Position numbers and translations under genes: made by a program. Below are positions 4,606-5,186 of a stretch of 5,186 nt of DNA, piece after piece. Source of the DNA: CAIYEO01 sp037139575. Its GTDB lineage: Bacteria; Patescibacteriota; Saccharimonadia; Saccharimonadales; UBA4665. Under the pieces are notes generated by a model, which worked only from the letters and a program-made list of their open reading frames with translations, made no database searches and was not told the origin of the DNA. How positions within the stretch are numbered: the stretch's first letter is position 1; each line of letters opens with the position of its first letter. The stretch is taken from contig JBAXGD010000029.1 in assembly GCA_037139575.1 (NCBI GenBank), positions 1-5,186 on the forward strand, given 5' to 3'.

Positions 4606-5186
4606 ATGTTAGAACAATTTCCCATTGTTGTTCCTGGAGTTGCAGTTGGATATATTGCAGGCCTAGCGATTGACACTATGTCTGTTAAAAAGGCTAGTGA
4701 AAATCTTGGAGGCATATCTTTGTCTCATGAGTCTACCGCTAATGAAATCAATTCTTCCAGTGAAGTCTCTAAAATAAAAAAGAATGCTAGTCGTTTTATT
4801 GCGCCACTTGCCTTAACTGGTGCTTTTTTGGGCGGATCCGTGGGAATGTTATTTCAGGGATCTAGCGCTAAGGTTAAAGAACCATCAAGCATTGAAATAG
4901 TCGTTGATCATTCTGGTTATACTATAGGCGACGGATCTATTGGATCTGTTAATGATATCGCATCATCTTTTTCTGGAAATAAAAATTTCGACTCTAAAGT
5001 GTTGATTGCAGGATCGGGTCAGATAGTAGTTTCTAAGCCTGAGTCGGTTGCTTCAGATAATCCTTTTGGTATTGCTCCACTTGATCAAGCTTTAACATCC
5101 GCGCTAACTCAGATTAGTAGTAATCAGGACACATCTAAAAGCATTAATAAGAGCAATGCTGTACTTGTTATTTCTGATGATAATTC
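4606..5186 (+). CDS. Membrane-anchored von Willebrand factor A-like protein, partial (C-terminus beyond right edge)
   Basis: An open frame from the ATG at 4606 runs to the window end (193 codons, no stop). Hydrophobic segments lie at about 5-23 and 64-83, separated by a loop with a basic end (KIKKNASR) that suggests a cytoplasmic loop and an external C-terminal domain. From about 95 the pattern resembles a VWA domain: strand IEIVVDHSGY (96-105) with a MIDAS-like D101-x-S103, a strand KVLIAGSG (131-138), a GIAPLDQALTSAL helix start (155-167) like the GxTPLxxAL of VWA proteins, and strand AVLVISDD (185-192) with D191. MIDAS looks incomplete: Y105 and A157 stand where Ser and Thr are usual. VWA domains bind metal and protein ligands, and the two-helix-plus-VWA layout recalls BatA/BatB-type proteins. 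The start is chosen from the consensus promoter and hydrophobic N-terminus; there is no Shine-Dalgarno. The VWA call comes from pattern reading only. Confidence 0.65.
   Translation, partial: MLEQFPIVVPGVAVGYIAGLAIDTMSVKKASENLGGISLSHESTANEINSSSEVSKIKKNASRFIAPLALTGAFLGGSVGMLFQGSSAKVKEPSSIEIVVDHSGYTIGDGSIGSVNDIASSFSGNKNFDSKVLIAGSGQIVVSKPESVASDNPFGIAPLDQALTSALTQISSNQDTSKSINKSNAVLVISDDN

Noticed and set aside
4831..5090. Cluster of GATC sites, several as GGATCT or GGATCC, in the VWA-like gene
   Set aside because: Several encode Gly-Ser (GGA TCT or GGA TCC) in frame and the spacing is irregular. Codon preference in a Ser/Gly-rich protein explains them better than a methylation or replication signal.
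1..5186. Search by eye for tRNA or rRNA genes, CRISPR arrays, insertion sequences and origin-type repeats
   Set aside because: No cloverleaf-like segments, regularly spaced direct repeats, transposase motifs or terminal inverted repeats were found; coding sequence fills nearly the whole window.

Overview
The window looks like part of an AT-rich genome from the Candidate Phyla Radiation (Patescibacteria), most likely Saccharibacteria-like. This rests on the style of the histidine kinase (a many-pass membrane input, a GAF-like region and an H-box followed by a TSVKGYVSMVLEGD-type stretch), on the stand-alone CheY-like receivers, and on the standard genetic code in all five long reading frames. 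It is a recollection of family style, not the result of a search.

Layout: 1-599 (minus strand) holds two tandem single-domain response regulators. The distal one is cut by the left window edge. 600-763 is a divergent intergenic region. It carries a Shine-Dalgarno site for the minus-strand genes, a candidate plus-strand promoter, a small hairpin, and a strong intrinsic-terminator-like hairpin that sits just before the next gene and has no plus-strand gene upstream to terminate. 764-4566 (plus strand) is a tight three-gene operon: a GNAT-like acyltransferase with an acidic N-terminal tail, an unrecognised four-helix membrane protein, and a 720-residue multi-pass sensor histidine kinase. 4570-4598 is a perfect consensus sigma70-type promoter (TTGACA, 17 bp, TATAAT). 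It lies so close to the next ATG (4606) that the mRNA should be leaderless. The gene it drives, 4606 to the right edge, appears to encode a membrane-anchored von Willebrand factor A-like protein and is cut by the window end.

How the parts may work together: the kinase has everything needed for autophosphorylation, and both receivers keep the phospho-acceptor Asp, so the kinase and the divergent receivers plausibly form a two-component system. The receivers have no DNA-binding output, so signalling would go through protein partners. The GNAT and the small membrane protein are almost certainly co-transcribed with the kinase. A role in making or modifying the molecule the kinase senses is possible but is inference only. 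The strongest regulatory observations are the terminator-like leader in front of the operon and the leaderless consensus promoter at the right end.
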